Assembly (NCBI RefSeq): GCF_051401765.1
Contig: NW_027480481.1
Location: 806,001 to 870,000 of the forward strand
Reading direction: 5' to 3'
From: Calliopsis andreniformis
Taxonomy: Eukaryota > Arthropoda > Insecta > Hymenoptera > Andrenidae
Length of the DNA: 64,000 nt
This document shows positions 1-12,837 of this stretch, piece by piece (the first letter of the stretch is position 1; each line of letters opens with the position of its first letter). The notes beneath the pieces are model-generated. The model saw only the letters and a program-made list of their open reading frames with translations. It searched no databases and had not been told where the DNA came from. The position numbers and the translations under genes are program-made.

Positions 1-1833
1 TCCTCAATCTTCACTCCTCAATCCTCAATCCTCAAACCTCAATCCTCAATCCTCAATCTTCAATCCTCAATACTCAATCTTCAATCCTCACCCTCAATCC
101 TCAATCCTCAATCCTCAATCCTCAATCCTCAATCCTCAATCTTCAATCCTCAATACTCAATCTGCAATCCTCAATACTCAACCCTCAATCCTCTATACTC
201 ATTCTTCAACCCTCAATACCAAAACCTCAATCTTCAATCCTCAATCCTCAATCCTCAATCCTCAGAGCTCAAACATCTATATTCAACCCACAGTACCCGT
301 CCTCAATCCACAACCCTCAATCCTCAATCCTCAATCTTCAATCATCAATATTCAATCTGCAATCCTCAATCCTCAATCCTCAATCCTCAATACTCATTCT
401 TCAACCCTCAATACCCAATCCTCAATCTTCAATCCTCAATCCTCAACCCTCAATCCTAAGACCTCAAACATCAATATTCAACCCTCAGTCCCCGTCCTCA
501 ATCCACAACCCTCAATCCTCAATCCTCAATCTTCAATCATCAATATTCAATCTTCAACCCTCAATCCTCAATATTCAATCCTCAATCCTCAATCCTCAAT
601 CTTCAATCATCAATCCTCAATCCTCATTTCTCAATGCTCTATCCTCAGTCCTCAGTCCTCAAACCTCAATCCTCAACCGTCAGCCCCCATCCTCAATCCT
701 CAATCCTCAATCTTCAATCCTCAATCCTCAATCCTCAATACTCAATCTTCAATCCTCAATCCTTAGTCCTCAAACCTCAATTCTGAATCCTCAATCCTGA
801 ATCCTCAATCTTCAGACCTCAGTCCTCAACAATCTGTTGTCAATCCTCAATCCTCAATAGAATATCATCAATTCAAGGCTTTCAATAGCGAATACTCAAT
901 CTGCAATCTTCAAACCTCTATCCACAAACATCAATTCTCATCACTCAACACTCAATCCTCAGTCCTCAATCATCAATCCTCAATCTTCAATACTCAATCC
1001 TCAATCATCAATCCTCAATCCTCATTCCTCAATCATCAATCCTCAATCTTCAACACTCAACCCTCAATCCCCAATCGTCAGTCTTCTATCCTCAATACTC
1101 AATCTTCAATACTCAACACTCAATCCTCTATCCTCAATCCTCAATCCTCATTCTTCAATCCTCAATACCCAATCCTCAATCTTCAATCCTCAATCCTCAA
1201 TTCTCAGTCCTCAATCCTCAATCCTCAATCGTCAGTCTTCAATCCTCAATACTCAATCTTCAATCCTCAATCCTCAAACCTCAATCCTCAACCCTCATTC
1301 TTCGATCCTCAATACCCAATACTCAATCTTCAATCCTCAATACTCAATCCTCATTTCTCAATGCTCTATCCTCAGTCCTCAGTCCTCAAACCTCAATCCT
1401 GAACCGTCAGCCCCCATCCTCAATCCTCAATCCTCAATCTTCAATCCTAAATCCTCAATCCTCAATACTCAATCTTCAATATTCAATCTTCAATCCTCAA
1501 CACTCAATCCTCAATCCTCAATCCTCAATCCTCAATCCTCATTCATCAATCCTCACTACCCAATCCTGAATCTTCAATCCTCAATCCTCAATCCTCAATT
1601 CTCAATCCTCTATCTTCAATCCTCAATACTAAATCTTCAATCCTCAATCCTCAATCCTCAATCCTCAATCCTCAATCCTCATTCTACAATCCTCAATACT
1701 CAGTCTTGAATCATCAATCCTCAACTCTCAATCCTCAATCCTCAATCCTCAATCGTCACTCCTCAATCCCCAATCCTCAATCTTCAATCCTCAATCCTCA
1801 ATCCTCAATCCTCAATCCTCAATCCACAATCCT
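1..1833. repeat. Degenerate heptamer sea with one 92-bp module
   Basis: This stretch is plain heptamer repeat, with blocks ending in TCAACCCTCAGTCCCCGTCC or the like near 480-500 that recur throughout the window. The only distinct island is the type B module near 857. No gene is visible. Confidence 0.9.
857..948. repeat. 92-bp module, type B, divergent copy
   Basis: It runs from ATAGAATATC to TCATCACTCAA and is 92 bp long. It is the most distinct B copy: it carries AAGGCTTTCAATAGCGAATAC where others have ACAGATTTCAATACTCAATAC, and ATAGAATATC, the form seen in type A and C elements, where B copies have ATAGAATTAC. This makes it an intermediate linking the A and B types. Confidence 0.85.
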
Positions 1834-2093
1834 CAGCCCTCAATCATCAATTCTCAATCCTCAATCCTCAATCCTCAGTTCTCAATCCTCAATCCCCAAT
1901 CCTCAGACCTCAAACATCAATACTCAACCCTGAGTCCTCGTCCTCAATCCACAACCCTCAATCCTCAATCCTCAATCTTCAATCATCAATATTCAAACTT
2001 CAGTCCTCAATCCTCAATCCTCAATCCTCAATCCTCAATCCTCAATGTTCAATCCGCAATACCCTATCCTCAATCCTCGATCCTCAATCCTCA

Positions 2094-2185
2094 ATAGAAT
2101 TACATCAATTCACAGATTTCAATACTCAATACTCAGTCTGCAATCTTCAAGTCTCTATCCTCAAACATGAATTCTCATCACTCAA
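2094..2185. repeat. 92-bp module, type B
   Basis: This is the reference type B copy: ATAGAATTACATCAATTC at the start, then CACAGATTTC, CTGCAATCTTCAAGTCTC, and ATGAATTCTCATCACTCAA at the end. The ATGAATTC near the end supplies the start of several accidental open frames (reading MNSHHS) and an EcoRI site. Confidence 0.9.
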
Positions 2186-2484
2186 TCCTCAATACTCAAT
2201 CCTCAATCCTCAATCCTCAATCTTCAGTCTTCAATCCTCAATCCTCAAGCCTCAGTCCTCAATCCTCAATTCTCAATCCCCAAACCTCAATCCTCAACCG
2301 TCAGTCCTCGTCCTCAATCCTCAACCCTCAATCCTCAATCCTCAATCTTCAATCATCAATAATCAATCTTCAATCCTCAATCATCAATCCTCAATCCTCA
2401 ACCTTCAATCCTCAATATTCTACACTCAACACTCAACCATCAATCCTCAATACTCAACCATCAATCCTCAATTCTCAATACTCA

Positions 2485-2576
2485 ATAGAGCATCCTGAAT
2501 TCTGATGGTTCAATACTCAATCCAGAATATTCAATAATCAAATCTCAAACCTCAAGCATCAATTCTCAACACTCAG
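2485..2576. repeat. 92-bp module, type D
   Basis: It begins ATAGAGCATCCTGAATTC, continues TGATGGTTCAATACTC and AATATTCAATAATCAAATC, and ends TCTCAACACTCAG. It aligns end to end with types A and B at 92 bp. The stem of the type C inverted repeat is broken here, because TCAGGAT has become TGATGGT. Confidence 0.85.
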
Positions 2577-2848
2577 TCCTGAACACTCAGTCCTCTATCT
2601 TCAATCCTACACCCTCAACCCTCAATCCTCAAGCGTCAATCCTCAATACTCAATCCTCAATCCTCAATCCTCAATCTTCAATCTTCAATCCTCAATACTC
2701 AATCTTCAATCCTCAATCCTCAATCCTCAATCCTCAATACTCAATCCTCAATCATTAATCCTCAATCTTCAATACTCAATCCTCAACCCTCAAACCTCAA
2801 TTCTCAATACTCAACCATCAATCCTCAAGTCTCAATGCTCAATAGAAT

Positions 2849-2866
2849 ATCCTGAATTCTCAGGAT
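2849..2866. repeat. Type C inverted repeat (reference copy)
   Basis: ATCCTGA, loop ATTC, TCAGGAT: a perfect 7-bp stem with a 4-base loop and a GAATTC at the centre. The lead-in is TCAATGCTCAATAGAAT and the trailer is TCTATACTCAAACCTCAATC. A T:T mismatch stops the stem from extending. No T-run follows, so it does not look like a terminator. Confidence 0.9.
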
Positions 2867-4828
2867 TCTATACTCAAACCTCAATCCTCAACCCTCAGCC
2901 CTCATTCTCAATCCTCAATACTCAATCTTCAATCCTCAATATTCAATCCTCTATACTCTATCTTCAATCCTCAATCCTCAATCATCAATCCTCAGTCCTC
3001 AATCCTCAGTCATAAATCCTCAATCTTCAATACTCAGTCGTTAATCCTCAGTCCTCAATCCTCAATCCTCAATCCTCAATCCTCAATCCTCAATCCTCAA
3101 TCTTCAATCCTCAATACTCAATCTTCAATCCTCACCCTCAATCCTCAATCCTCAATCCTCAATCCTCAATCCTCAATCCTCAATCTTCAATCCTCAATAC
3201 TCAATCTGCAATCCTCAATACTCAACCCTCAATCCTCAATACTCATTCTTCAACCCTCAATACCAAAACCTCAATCTTCAATCCTCAATCCTCAATTCTC
3301 AATCCTCAGAGCTCAAACATCTATATTCAACCCACAGTCCCCGTCCTCAATCCACAACCCTCAATCCTCAATCCTCAATCTTCAATCATCAATATTCAAT
3401 CTGCAATCCTCAATCCTCAATCCTCAATCCTCAATACTCATTCTTCAACCCTCAATACCCAATCCTCAATCTTCAATCCTCAATCCTCAACCCTCAATCC
3501 TAAGACCTCAAACATCAATATTCAACCCCCAGTCCCCGTCCTCAATCCACAACCCTCAATCCTCAATCCTCAATCTTCAATCATCAATATTCAATCTTCA
3601 ACCCTCAATCCTCAATATTCAATCCTCAATCCTCAATCCTCAATCTTCAATCCTCAATCCTCAATCCTCAATCCTCAATCCTCAATCTCCAATCCTCAAT
3701 ACTGAAATCTTCAATCCCCAATCCTCAATACTCAATCCTCAATGCTCAATGTTCAATCCTCAATACACAATCTTCAATCCTCAATCCTCAATCCTCAATC
3801 CTCAATCCTCAGTCCTCAGTCGTCAAACCTCAATCCTCAACCCTCAGCCCTCATTCTCAATCCTCAATCCTGAATCCTCAGTCCTCAATCTTCAAACCTC
3901 ATTACTCAGGTCTCAGTCATCAATCCTCAATCCTTAATCCTCAATCCTCAATCCTCAATCGTCAATCCTCAATCCTCAGTCATCAATCCTCGATCCTCAT
4001 TCCTCAAACCTCAAACCTCAGCCGTCAGTCCTCATCCTCAATTCTCAATTCTCAATCCTCAATCCTCAATCCTCAATCCTCAATCTTCAATCCTGAATAA
4101 TCAATCTCCAATCCTAGATACTCAATCCCCAATCCTCAATCTTTAATCCTCAATCTTCAATCCACAATCCCCAGTCCTCAATCTTCAACCCTCAATGCTC
4201 AATCCTGAATACTCAATCCTCAATCCCCAGTCCTCAATCCTCAATCATCAACCTTCAATTGTCAATACTCAATCTTCAATCCTCAATACTCAATCCTCAA
4301 TCGTCAATTCTCATTCTTCAATCCTCAATACCCAATCCTCAATCCTCAATCCTCAATCCTCAATCCTCAATCTTCAATCCTCAATACTCAATCTGCAATC
4401 CTCAATCCTCAATCCTCAATCCTCAATACTCATTCTTCAACCCTCAATACCCAATCCTCAATCTTCAATCCTCAATCCTCAATCCTCAATCCTCAGACCT
4501 CAAACATCTATATTCAACCCTCAGTCCCCGTCCTCAATCCACAACCCTCAATCCTCAATCCTCAATCTTCAATCCTCAATACTCAATCTTCAATCCTCAA
4601 TCCTCAATTCTCAATACTCAATACTCAATCCTCAATCTTCAATCCTCAATCCTCAATTCGGAATCCTCAATCCTCAATGTTCAATCCTCAATACCCAATC
4701 CCCAATCTTCAATCCTCAATCGTCAAGCGTCAATCATCAATCCTGAATACTCAACCCTCAATCCTCAGTCCTCAAACCTCAATCCCTAATCCTCAATCCT
4801 GAATCCTCAATCTTCAGCCCACAGTCCT

Positions 4829-4964
4829 CATAAATAAATTGTCAATCCTCAATCCTCAATGGAATATCCTCAATTCACAGTTTTCAATACTCAATCCCCA
4901 TTCTTCACTCTTCAAATCTCAATCCACAAATATCAGTTCTCATCACTCAACCATCAACACTCAG
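4829..4964. repeat. 136-bp block with type A 92-bp module
   Basis: The block starts CATAAATAAATTGTC and ends CATCAACACTCAG; its 92-bp core is 4859-4950. Its fixed features are ATATCCTCAATTCACAG, TTTTCAATAC, CCCCATTCTTCACTC and CACAAATATCAG. This copy has ATGGAATATC where most have ATAGAATATC. TAAATAAATTG is the longest break in the C-rich pattern nearby. Confidence 0.9.
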
Positions 4965-5229
4965 TCCTCAATCTTCAATCCTCAATCCTCAATCCTCAAT
5001 CCTCAATCCTCAATACTCATTCCTCAGTCCTCAAACCTCAATGCTCAATCCTCAATCCTGTATCATAAATCCTCAATCTTCAATACTCAATACTCAATCC
5101 TCAATCCTCAATCCTCAATCCTCAATCCTCAATCCTCAATCATCAATCCTCAATCTTCAATACTCAATCCACAAACCCCAGTGCTCAATACTCAACCATC
5201 AATCCTCAATTCTCAATACTCAATAGAAT

Positions 5230-5247
5230 ATCCTGAAATCTCAGGAT
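5230..5247. repeat. Type C inverted repeat, loop variant AATC
   Basis: Both 7-base arms are intact (ATCCTGA, TCAGGAT), but the loop is AATC instead of ATTC, which removes the EcoRI site. The trailer is TCAATACTCAAACC. Confidence 0.88.
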
Positions 5248-5466
5248 TCAATACTCAAACCACAAACCTCAACCCTCAGACCTCATCCTCCATCTTCAAT
5301 CCTCAATACTCAATCTTCAATCGTCAATCCTCAATCCTCAATCCTCAACCCTCATTCTTCAATCCTCAATACCCAATCCTCAATCTTCAATCCTCAATCC
5401 TCAATCCTCAATCCGCAATTCTCAATACCCCACCATCAATCCTCAATTCTCAGTGCTCAATAGAAA

Positions 5467-5484
5467 ATCCTGTATTCTCAGGAT
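5467..5484. repeat. Type C inverted repeat, 6-bp stem variant
   Basis: ATCCTG and CAGGAT pair around TATTCT. The loop-closing A:T pair is lost by A to T in the left arm. The lead-in is CAATAGAAA and the trailer TCTATACTCAAACATC. Confidence 0.85.
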
Positions 5485-6484
5485 TCTATACTCAAACATC
5501 AATTCTCAACCCTCGGCCCTCATTCTCAATCTTCAATCCTCAACCCTCAATCCTCAATCTTCAATCCTCAATACTCAATCTTCAATCCTCAATCCTCAAT
5601 CGTCAATCCTCAATCCTCAATCCTCAGTCATGAATCCTCAATCTTCAATACTCAATCGTCAATCCCCAGTCCTCAATCCTCAATCCTCAACCCTCGTTCC
5701 TCAAACCTCAATCCTCAACCCTCAGTCCTCATCCTCAATCCTCAATTCTCAATCCTCAACCCTCAATCTTCAATCCCCAATAATCAATCTCCAATACTAC
5801 ATCCTGAATCCCCAATCCTCAATCCTTAATCCTCAATCTTCAATCCTCTATCGCCAGTCCTCAATCTTCAATCCTCTATGCTCAATCCTCAATCCTCAAG
5901 CCTCAGTCCTCAAACCTCAATGCTCAATCCTCAATCCCCAATCCTCAGTCCTCAATCCTCAACCCTCAATCCTCAGTCATAAATCCTCAATCTTCAATAC
6001 TCAGTCGTCAATCCTCAGTCCTCAATCCTCAATCCTCAATCCTCGTTCCTCAAACATCAATCCTCAATCCTGAATCCTCAATCTTCAATCCTCAATACTC
6101 AATCTGCAATCCTAAATCCTCAATCCTCAATCCTCAATCCTCAATCCTCAATCCTCATCCTTCAATCCTCAATCCTCAACCTTCAACACTCAATCCTCAT
6201 TCCTCAATCCTCAATCCTCAATCTTCAATCCTCAATACTCAATCTTCAATCCTCAATCCTCAATTCTCAATACTCAATACTCAATCCTCAATCTTCAATC
6301 CTCAGTCCTCAATTCGGAATCCTCAATCCTCAATGTTCAATCCTCAACACCCAATCCTCAATCTTCAATCCTCAATCCTCAAGCGTCAATCCTCAATGCT
6401 GAATCCTCAACCCTCAATCCTCAGTCCTCAAACCTCAATCCCTAATCCTCAATCCTGAATCCTCAATCTTCAGCCCACAGTCCT

Positions 6485-6620
6485 CATAAATAAATTGTCA
6501 ATCCTCAGTCCTCAATAGAAAATCCTCAATTCACAGTTTTCAATACTCAATCCCCATTCTTCACTCTTCAAATCTCAATCCACAAATATCAGTTCTCATC
6601 ACTCAACCATCAACACTCAG
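6485..6620. repeat. 136-bp block with type A module
   Basis: It has the same length as the copy at 4829. It differs in TCAGTCCTCAATAGAAAATCC where the first copy has TCAATCCTCAATGGAATATCC. Confidence 0.9.
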
Positions 6621-6864
6621 TCCTCAATCTTCAATCCTCAATCCTCAATCCTCAATCTTCAATCCTCAATAATGAATCTTCAATCCTCAATCCTCAATCC
6701 TCAATCCTCAATCCTGAATATTAAATCCTCAATCCTCAATCCTCAATCCTCAATCCTCAATCCTCAATCATTAATCCTCAATCTTCAATACTCAATCCTC
6801 AATTCTCAAACCTCAATTCTCAATACTCAACCATCAATCCTTAATTCTCAATGCTCAATAGAAT

Positions 6865-6882
6865 ATCCTGAATTCTCAGGAT
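6865..6882. repeat. Type C inverted repeat, intact
   Basis: Both arms and the ATTC loop are intact. The lead-in is CTTAATTCTCAATGCTC and the trailer TCTATACTCAAACC. Confidence 0.9.
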
Positions 6883-7743
6883 TCTATACTCAAACCTCAA
6901 TCCTCAACCCTCAGCCCTCATTCTCAATCCTCACTCCTCAATCTTCAATCCCCAAAAATCAATCTCCAACCCTAGATCCTCAATCCCCAATCCTCAGTCC
7001 TTAATCCTCAATCTTCAATCCTCAACCGCCAGTCCTCAATCTTCAATCCTCTATGCTCAATCGTCAATCCTCAAGCCCTAGTCCTCAGTCCTCAATCCTC
7101 GATCCTCAAACCTCAATCCTCAACCGTCAGTCCTCGTCCTCAATCCTCAACCCTCAATCCTCAATCCTCAATCTTCAATCATCAATACTCAATCTTCAAT
7201 CCTCAATACTCAATCCTCAATCGTCAATCCTCAATCCCCAATCCTCAATCTTCAATGCTCAATCCTCAATCCTCAATACTCAATCCTCAATCGTCAATCT
7301 TCAATCCCCGATACTCAATCTTCAATCCTCAATCCTCAATCCTCAATCCTCAATCCTCAATCCTCAATCCTCAATCCTCAATCTTCAACCCTCAATACTC
7401 AATCTGCAATCCTCAATCCTCAGTCCTCAATCCTCAATCCTCATTCTTCAATCCTCAATACCCAATCCTCAATCTTCAGCCCTCAGCCCTCAATCATCAA
7501 TTCTCAATCCTCAATCCTCAATCCTCAGTTCTCAATCCTCAATCCCCAATCCTCAGACCTCAAACATCAATACTCAACCCTCAGTCCTCGTCCTCAATCC
7601 ACAACCCTCAATCCACAATCCTCAATCTTCAATCATCAATATTCAATCTTCAGTCCTCAATCCTCAATCCTCTATTCTCAATCCTCAATCCTCAATGTTC
7701 AATCCGCAATACCCAATCCTCAATCCTCGATCCTCAATCCTGA

Positions 7744-7835
7744 ATAGAATTACATCAATTCACAGATTTCAATACTCAATACTCAATCTGCAATCTTCAA
7801 GTCTCTATCCTCAAACATGAATTCTCATCACTCAA
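7744..7835. repeat. 92-bp module, type B
   Basis: It is preceded by CTGAATAGAATT instead of CTCAATAGAATT and is otherwise close to the 2094 copy. Confidence 0.9.
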
Positions 7836-8134
7836 TCCTCAATACTCAATCCTCAATCCTCAATCCTCAATCTTCAGTCTTCAATCCACAATCCTCAAGC
7901 CTCAGTCCTCAATCCTCAATTCTCAATCCCCAAACCTCAATCCTCAGCCGTCAGTCCTCGTCCTCAATCCTCAAACCTCAATCCTCAATCCTCAATCTTC
8001 AATCATCAAAAATCAATCTTCAATCCTCAATCATCAATCCTCAATCCTCAATCTTCAATCCTCAATATTCTACACTCAACACTCAACCATTAATCCTGAA
8101 TACTCAACCATCAATCCTCAATTCTCAATACTCA

Positions 8135-8226
8135 ATAGAGCATCCTGAATTCTGATGGTTCAATACTCAATCCAGAATATTCAATAATCAAATCTCAAAC
8201 CTCAAGCATCAATTCTCAACACTCAG
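8135..8226. repeat. 92-bp module, type D
   Basis: This copy lies 5650 bp after the D module at 2485, with the same broken stem (TGATGG) and ending. Confidence 0.85.
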
Positions 8227-9830
8227 TCCTGAACACTCAGTCCTCTATCTTCAATCCTACACCCTCAACCCTCAATCCTCAAGCGTCAATCCTCAATACT
8301 CAGTCCTCAATCCTCAATCCTCAATCTTCAATCTTCAATCCTCAATACTCAATCTTCAATCCTCAATCCTCAATCCTCAATCCTCAATACTGAATCCTCA
8401 ATCATTAATCCTCAATCTTCAATACTCAATCCTCAATCATCAAACCTCAATTCTCAATACTCAACCATCAATCCTCAATCCTCAATCTTCAATCCTCAAT
8501 ACTCAATCTTCAATCCTCACCCTCAATCCTCAATCCTCAATCCTCAATCCTCAATCCTCAATCCTCAATCTTCAATCCTCAATACTCAATCTGCAATCCT
8601 CAATACTCAATCCTCAATCCTCAATACTCATTCCTCAGTCCTCAAACCTCAATGCTCAATCCTCAATCCTCAATCCTCAATCCTCAATCTCCAATCCTCA
8701 ATACTGAAATCTTCAATCCCCAATCCTCAATACTCAATCCTCAATGCTCAATGTTCAATCCTCAATACACAATCTTCAATCCTCAATCCTCAATCCTCAA
8801 TCCTCAATCCTCAGTCCTCAGTCGTCAAACCTCAATCCTCAACCCTCAGCCCTCATTCTCAATCCTCAATCCTGAATCCTCAGTCCTCAATCTTCAAACC
8901 TCATTACTCAGGTCTCAGTCATCAATCCTCAATCCTTAATCCTCAATCCTCAATCCTCAATCATCAATCCTCAATCCTCAGTCATCAATCCTCGATCCTC
9001 ATTCCTCAAACCTCAAACCTCAGCCGTCAGTCCTCATCCTCAATTCTCAATTCTCAATCCTCAATCCTCAATCCTCAATCCTCAATCTTCAATCCTGAAT
9101 AATCAATCTCCAATCCTAGATACTCAATCCCCAATCCTCAATCTTTAATCCTCAATCTTCAATCCACAATCCCCAGTCCTCAATCTTCAACCCTCAATGC
9201 TCAATCCTGAATACTCAATCCTCAATCCCCAGTCCTCAATCCTCAATCATCAACCTTCAATTGTCAATACTCAATCTTCAATCCTCAATACTCAATCCTC
9301 AATCGTCAATTCTCATTCTTCAATCCTCAATACCCAATCCTCAATCCTCAATCCTCAATCCTCAATCCTCAATCTTCAATCCTCAATACTCAATCTGCAA
9401 TCCTCAATCCTCAATCCTCAATCCTCAATACTCATTCTTCAACCCTCAATACCCAATCCTCAATCTTCAATCCTCAATCCTCAATCCTCAATCCTCAGAC
9501 CTCAAACATCTATATTCAACCCTCAGTCCCCGTCCTCAATCCACAACCCTCAATCCTCAATCCTCAATCTTCAATCCTCAATACTCAATCTTCAATCCTC
9601 AATCCTCAATTCTCAATACTCAATACTCAATCCTCAATCTTCAATCCTCAATCCTCAATTCGGAATCCTCAATCCTCAATGTTCAATCCTCAATACCCAA
9701 TCCCCAATCTTCAATCCTCAATCGTCAAGCGTCAATCATCAATCCTGAATACTCAACCCTCAATCCTCAGTCCTCAAACCTCAATCCCTAATCCTCAATC
9801 CTGAATCCTCAATCTTCAGCCCACAGTCCT

Positions 9831-9966
9831 CATAAATAAATTGTCAATCCTCAATCCTCAATGGAATATCCTCAATTCACAGTTTTCAATACTCAATCCC
9901 CATTCTTCACTCTTCAAATCTCAATCCACAAATATCAGTTCTCATCACTCAACCATCAACACTCAG
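9831..9966. repeat. 136-bp block with type A module
   Basis: It is the 5002-bp partner of the 4829 block and shares its ATGGAATATC variant. Confidence 0.9.
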
Positions 9967-10231
9967 TCCTCAATCTTCAATCCTCAATCCTCAATCCTCA
10001 ATCCTCAATCCTCAATACTCATTCCTCAGTCCTCAAACCTCAATGCTCAATCCTCAATCCTGTATCATCAATCCTCAATCTTCAATACTCAATACTCAAT
10101 CCTCAATCCTCAATCCTCAATCCTCAATCCTCAATCCTCAATCATCAATCCTCAATCTTCAATACTCAATCCACAATCCCCAGTGCTCAATACTCAACCA
10201 TCAATCCTCAATTCTCAATACTCAATAGAAT

Positions 10232-10249
10232 ATCCTGAAATCTCAGGAT
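10232..10249. repeat. Type C inverted repeat, loop variant AATC
   Basis: It is the partner of 5230 with the same changed loop and intact arms. Confidence 0.88.
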
Positions 10250-10468
10250 TCAATACTCAAACCACAAACCTCAACCCTCAGACCTCATCCTCCATCTTCA
10301 ATCCTCAATACTCAATCTTCAATCGTCAATCCTCAATCCTCAATCCTCAACCCTCATTCTTCAATCCTCAATACCCAATCCTCAATCTTCAATCCTCAAT
10401 CCTCAATCCTCAATCCGCAATTCTCAATACCCCACCATCAATCCTCAATTCTCAGTGCTCAATAGAAA

Positions 10469-10486
10469 ATCCTGTATTCTCAGGAT
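10469..10486. repeat. Type C inverted repeat, 6-bp stem variant
   Basis: It is the partner of 5467: ATCCTG/CAGGAT stem and TATTCT loop. Confidence 0.85.
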
Positions 10487-11486
10487 TCTATACTCAAACA
10501 TCAATTCTCAACCCTCGGCCCTCATTCTCAATCTTCAATCCTCAACCCTCAATCCTCAATCTTCAATCCTCAATACTCAATCTTCAATCCTCAATCCTCA
10601 ATCGTCAATCCTCAATCCTCAATCCTCAGTCATGAATCCTCAATCTTCAATACTCAATCGTCAATCCCCAGTCCTCAATCCTCAATCCTCAACCCTCGTT
10701 CCTCAAACCTCAATCCTCAACCCTCAGTCCTCATCCTCAATCCTCAATTCTCAATCCTCAACCCTCAATCTTCAATCCCCAATAATCAATCTCCAATACT
10801 ACATCCTGAATCCCCAATCCTCAATCCTTAATCCTCAATCTTCAATCCTCTATCGCCAGTCCTCAATCTTCAATCCTCTATGCTCAATCCTCAATCCTCA
10901 AGCCTCAGTCCTCAAACCTCAATGCTCAATCCTCAATCCCCAATCCTCAGTCCTCAATCCTCAACCCTCAATCCTCAGTCATAAATCCTCAATCTTCAAT
11001 ACTCAGTCGTCAATCCTCAGTCCTCAATCCTCAATCCTCAATCCTCGTTCCTCAAACATCAATCCTCAATCCTGAATCCTCAATCTTCAATCCTCAATAC
11101 TCAATCTGCAATCCTAAATCCTCAATCCTCAATCCTCAATCCTCAATCCTCAATCCTCATCCTTCAATCCTCAATCCTCAACCTTCAACACTCAATCCTC
11201 ATTCCTCAATCCTCAATCCTCAATCTTCAATCCTCAATACTCAATCTTCAATCCTCAATCCTCAATTCTCAATACTCAATACTCAATCCTCAATCTTCAA
11301 TCCTCAGTCCTCAATTCGGAATCCTCAATCCTCAATGTTCAATCCTCAACACCCAATCCTCAATCTTCAATCCTCAATCCTCAAGCGTCAATCCTCAATG
11401 CTGAATCCTCAACCCTCAATCCTCAGTCCTCAAACCTCAATCCCTAATCCTCAATCCTGAATCCTCAATCTTCAGCCCACAGTCCT

Positions 11487-11622
11487 CATAAATAAATTGT
11501 CAATCCTCAGTCCTCAATAGAAAATCCTCAATTCACAGTTTTCAATACTCAATCCCCATTCTTCACTCTTCAAATCTCAATCCACAAATATCAGTTCTCA
11601 TCACACAACCATCAACACTCAG
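11487..11622. repeat. 136-bp block with type A module
   Basis: It is the partner of 6485. It has CATCACACAACC where the others have CATCACTCAACC. Confidence 0.9.
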
Positions 11623-11866
11623 TCCTCAATCTTCAATCCTCAATCCTCAATCCTCAATCTTCAATCCTCAATAATGAATCTTCAATCCTCAATCCTCAAT
11701 CCTCAATCCTCAATCCTGAATATTAAATCCTCAATCCTCAATCCTCAATCCTCAATCCTCAATCCTCAATCATTAATCCTCAATCTTCAATACTCAATCC
11801 TCAATTCTCAAACCTCAATTCTCAATACTCAACCATCAATCCTTAATTCTCAATGCTCAATAGAAT

Positions 11867-11884
11867 ATCCTGAATTCTCAGGAT
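11867..11884. repeat. Type C inverted repeat, intact
   Basis: It is the partner of 6865. The trailer is TCTATACTCATACC, with a T unique to this copy. Confidence 0.9.
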
Positions 11885-12745
11885 TCTATACTCATACCTC
11901 AATCCTCAACCCTCAGCCCTCATTCTCAATCCTCACTCCTCAATCTTCAATCCCCAAAAATCAATCTCCAACCCTAGATCCTCAATCCCCAATCCTCAGT
12001 CCTTAATCCTCAATCTTCAATCCTCAACCGCCAGTCCTCAATCTTCAATCCTCTATGCTCAATCGTCAATCCTCAAGCCCTAGTCCTCAGTCCTCAATCC
12101 TCGATCCTCAAACCTCAATCCTCAACCGTCAGTCCTCGTCCTCAATCCTCAACCCTCAATCCTCAATCCTCAATCTTCAATCATCAATACTCAATCTTCA
12201 ATCCTCAATACTCAATCCTCAATCGTCAATCCTCAATCCCCAATCCTCAATCTTCAATGCTCAATCCTCAATCCTCAATACTCAATCCTCAATCGTCAAT
12301 CTTCAATCCCCGATACTCAATCTTCAATCCTCAATCCTCAATCCTCAATCCTCAATCCTCAATCCTCAATCCTCAATCCTCAATCTTCAACCCTCAATAC
12401 TCAATCTGCAATCCTCAATCCTCAGTCCTCAATCCTCAATCCTCATTCTTCAATCCTCAATACCCAATCCTCAATCTTCAGCCCTCAGCCCTCAATCATC
12501 AATTCTCAATCCTCAATCCTCAATCCTCAGTTCTCAATCCTCAATCCCCAATCCTCAGACCTCAAACATCAATACTCAACCCTCAGTCCTCGTCCTCAAT
12601 CCACAACCCTCAATCCACAATCCTCAATCTTCAATCATCAATATTCAATCTTCAGTCCTCAATCCTCAATCCTCTATTCTCAATCCTCAATCCTCAATGT
12701 TCAATCCGCAATACCCAATCCTCAATCCTCGATCCTCAATCCTGA

Positions 12746-12837
12746 ATAGAATTACATCAATTCACAGATTTCAATACTCAATACTCAATCTGCAATCTTC
12801 AAGTCTCTATCCTCAAACATGAATTCTCATCACTCAA
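12746..12837. repeat. 92-bp module, type B
   Basis: It is the partner of 7744 in the second 5.0-kb unit, with the same CTGAATAG lead-in. Confidence 0.9.

Larger units (their letters stand above)
1834..2826. repeat. Segmental duplication copy (offset 5650)
   Basis: This ~1 kb segment matches 7484-8476 at a constant offset of 5650, with scattered substitutions. It contains the B module at 2094 and the D module at 2485. Beyond ~2826 the two copies part: this one continues into a type C inverted repeat, the other into a CACCCT phase-shift block. Confidence 0.85.
7484..8476. repeat. Segmental duplication copy (offset 5650 from 1834)
   Basis: It matches 1834-2826 and lies inside the 5.0-kb unit, so its own copy appears again ~5002 bp downstream. 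At 7895-7980 it carries variants (TCCACAATCC, CAGCCGTCAGTCC) that separate it from the 1834 copy. Confidence 0.85.
3653..8633. repeat. 5.0-kb higher-order repeat, copy 1
   Basis: It is directly followed by a second copy at a fixed offset of 5002 bp; matching starts at 3653/8655 and ends at 8633/13635. By eye I found about six substitutions and no net indel over ~4980 bp: G3961/A8963, A5067/C10069, A5175/T10177, T6603/A11605, A6893/T11895 and C8075/G13077. The unit holds two type A modules, one B, one D and three type C inverted repeats. 5002 is not a multiple of 7, so the duplication was not made by slippage of whole heptamers. Confidence 0.93.

Noticed and set aside
2167..2505. Recurrent open frame starting MNSHHSILNTQ in many copies
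   Set aside because: The ATG comes from ATGAATTCTC in the type B 92-bp module and the frame is repeated because the DNA is duplicated. About half of the B copies lack the ATG.
2849..2866. Type C hairpin as a transcription terminator
   Set aside because: There is no T-run after the stem, no gene before it, and it is found in 30 copies in repeat DNA.
4829..4843. CATAAATAAATTGTC as a promoter or AT-rich origin element
   Set aside because: It is too short, with no paired box at promoter spacing, and no gene downstream.
4829..4964. 136-bp block as an insertion sequence or short transposon
   Set aside because: No terminal inverted repeats, target-site duplication or transposase. Its flanks are the same in most copies, so it moves with larger duplications.
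4839..5633. 264-codon open frame repeated at 9841-10635
   Set aside because: It is copied by the 5002-bp duplication. Differences between the copies include two residue changes, and the content is the plain heptad.
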